Below are positions 11,823 through 12,230 of a stretch of DNA of 12,230 nt, piece by piece. Under the pieces are notes generated by a model, which saw only the letters and a program-made list of their open reading frames with translations, searched no databases and was not told the DNA's origin. Location: contig JAICUS010000126.1 of NCBI GenBank assembly GCA_025935735.1, positions 1 to 12,230 on the forward strand, given 5' to 3'. The DNA is from Solirubrobacteraceae bacterium (GTDB lineage Bacteria > Actinomycetota > Thermoleophilia > Solirubrobacterales > Solirubrobacteraceae). Position numbers and translations under genes: made by a program. Within the stretch, counting starts at the first letter, position 1. Each line of letters starts with the position of its first letter.

Positions 11823-12230
11823 TCAGCCGGACATGGCCGCGAACATCCCCGGCTCGTAGGTGCCGCCCACCTGGCCGACGATCACGCCGAGCCGGTTGGT
11901 CGCGTTCATCATCGCCACCAGGGTCACCAGCGCGACGATCTGGTCCTCGTCATAGTGCTCGCGCACCCGGGCCCAGGTGGCGTCGGAGACGCCGTCGTCG
12001 GCGTCCGCCAGCCGCGTGCCCTCCTCGGCGAGCGCGAGCGCCGCCCGCTCGGCCTCGGTGAACACGCCGGCGTGGCGCCAGGCGGCGACCAGGTTGAGCC
12101 GCAGTGGGCTCTCCCCGGCGGCGGCCGCCTCCTTGGAGTGGACGTCGACGCACCAGCCGCAGCCGTTGATCTGGCTGACGCGGAGCGAGACGAGGTTCTG
12201 CGTGGCCGCGGGCAGCGGCGACTGCGCGAT
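11823..12230 (-). CDS. Carboxymuconolactone decarboxylase / AhpD-family protein, 5' end missing
   Basis: This is the C-terminal 136 codons (135 residues and stop) of an alkylhydroperoxidase-like protein (PF02627). The frame stays open to the right edge, so the true start lies outside; the GTG at 12065 is internal. The core motif is INGCGWCVDVHS near the start of the visible part: Cys-x-x-Cys followed by His four residues after the second Cys, the arrangement of the AhpD redox centre (C130, C133, H137 in M. tuberculosis AhpD). It is followed by KEAAAAGE, then a helical stretch (FTEAERAALALAEEGTRL) and the hydrophobic helix DQIVALVTLVAMMNATNRLGV. The likely role is a thiol-dependent peroxidase or reductase in oxidative stress; a true lactone decarboxylase is less likely because the CxxC pair is intact. 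Confidence 0.93.
   Translation of the reverse strand: MAQSPLPAATQNLVSLRVSQINGCGWCVDVHSKEAAAAGESPLRLNLVAAWRHAGVFTEAERAALALAEEGTRLADADDGVSDATWARVREHYDEDQIVALVTLVAMMNATNRLGVIVGQVGGTYEPGMFAAMSG

Noticed and set aside
12065..12065. GTG at 12065 as the start of an 80-residue protein
   Set aside because: The frame is open to the window edge, and the codons upstream encode the CxxC...H core of the AhpD family, so the real gene is longer.

Overview
The window is a very GC-rich, gene-dense chromosomal segment. The organism is most likely an actinobacterium: GTG and TTG starts are frequent, 1-11 bp gene overlaps are the rule, several genes look leaderless, and Lgt has the GLGIWGG segment usual in actinobacteria. 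A Thermoleophilia/Solirubrobacter-type host is my best guess from general gene content; no 16S or phylogenetic evidence is present. No tRNA, rRNA, CRISPR array, insertion sequence or transposase gene was seen. No stretch over 300 bases lacks a gene.

Layout. (1) 1-3902, minus: the 5' part of a complex I (NADH dehydrogenase I) operon in the order nuoA-nuoB-nuoC-nuoD-nuoE-nuoF. nuoF runs off the left edge. Junctions are 4-10 bp overlaps, except nuoC/nuoD, which is interrupted by a pair of palindromic repeats. (2) 3957-5226, minus: three overlapping genes for a cupredoxin-like lipoprotein, a flavin reductase-like protein and a four-helix membrane protein of unknown function, ending 54 bp before nuoA. 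(3) 5251-6921, plus: a c-type cytochrome lipoprotein and, 6 bp later, seryl-tRNA synthetase. (4) 6918-6972: a second pair of the same repeats, in the gap between convergent genes, with each copy overlapping a stop codon. (5) 6969-9339, minus: a ThDP-dependent decarboxylase-like enzyme and an overlapping metal-dependent cyclase/hydrolase, probably a two-step catabolic unit. (6) 9431-10598, plus: a 57-residue acidic proline-rich ORF and a tandemly duplicated ferritin-like DUF892/YciE-type protein, both with the 8-mer GGGTAGGC exactly 7 bp before the start. (7) 10544-11778, minus: a CBS-pair protein and lgt, the latter overlapping the DUF892 gene tail to tail by 55 bp. (8) 11823-12230, minus: an AhpD/carboxymuconolactone decarboxylase-family protein cut by the right edge.

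How the genes relate. Regions 1-3 have a respiratory flavour: complex I, a haem lipoprotein, a cupredoxin-fold lipoprotein and a flavin reductase. Both lipoproteins need the diacylglyceryl transferase encoded in region 7. Regions 6 and 8 suggest oxidative or general stress functions. The most unusual structure is the set of four GGGGTCWGACCCC palindromes in two pairs. One pair may be translated as an N-terminal extension of NuoD, and the other appears to have supplied or captured the stop codons of two convergent genes.
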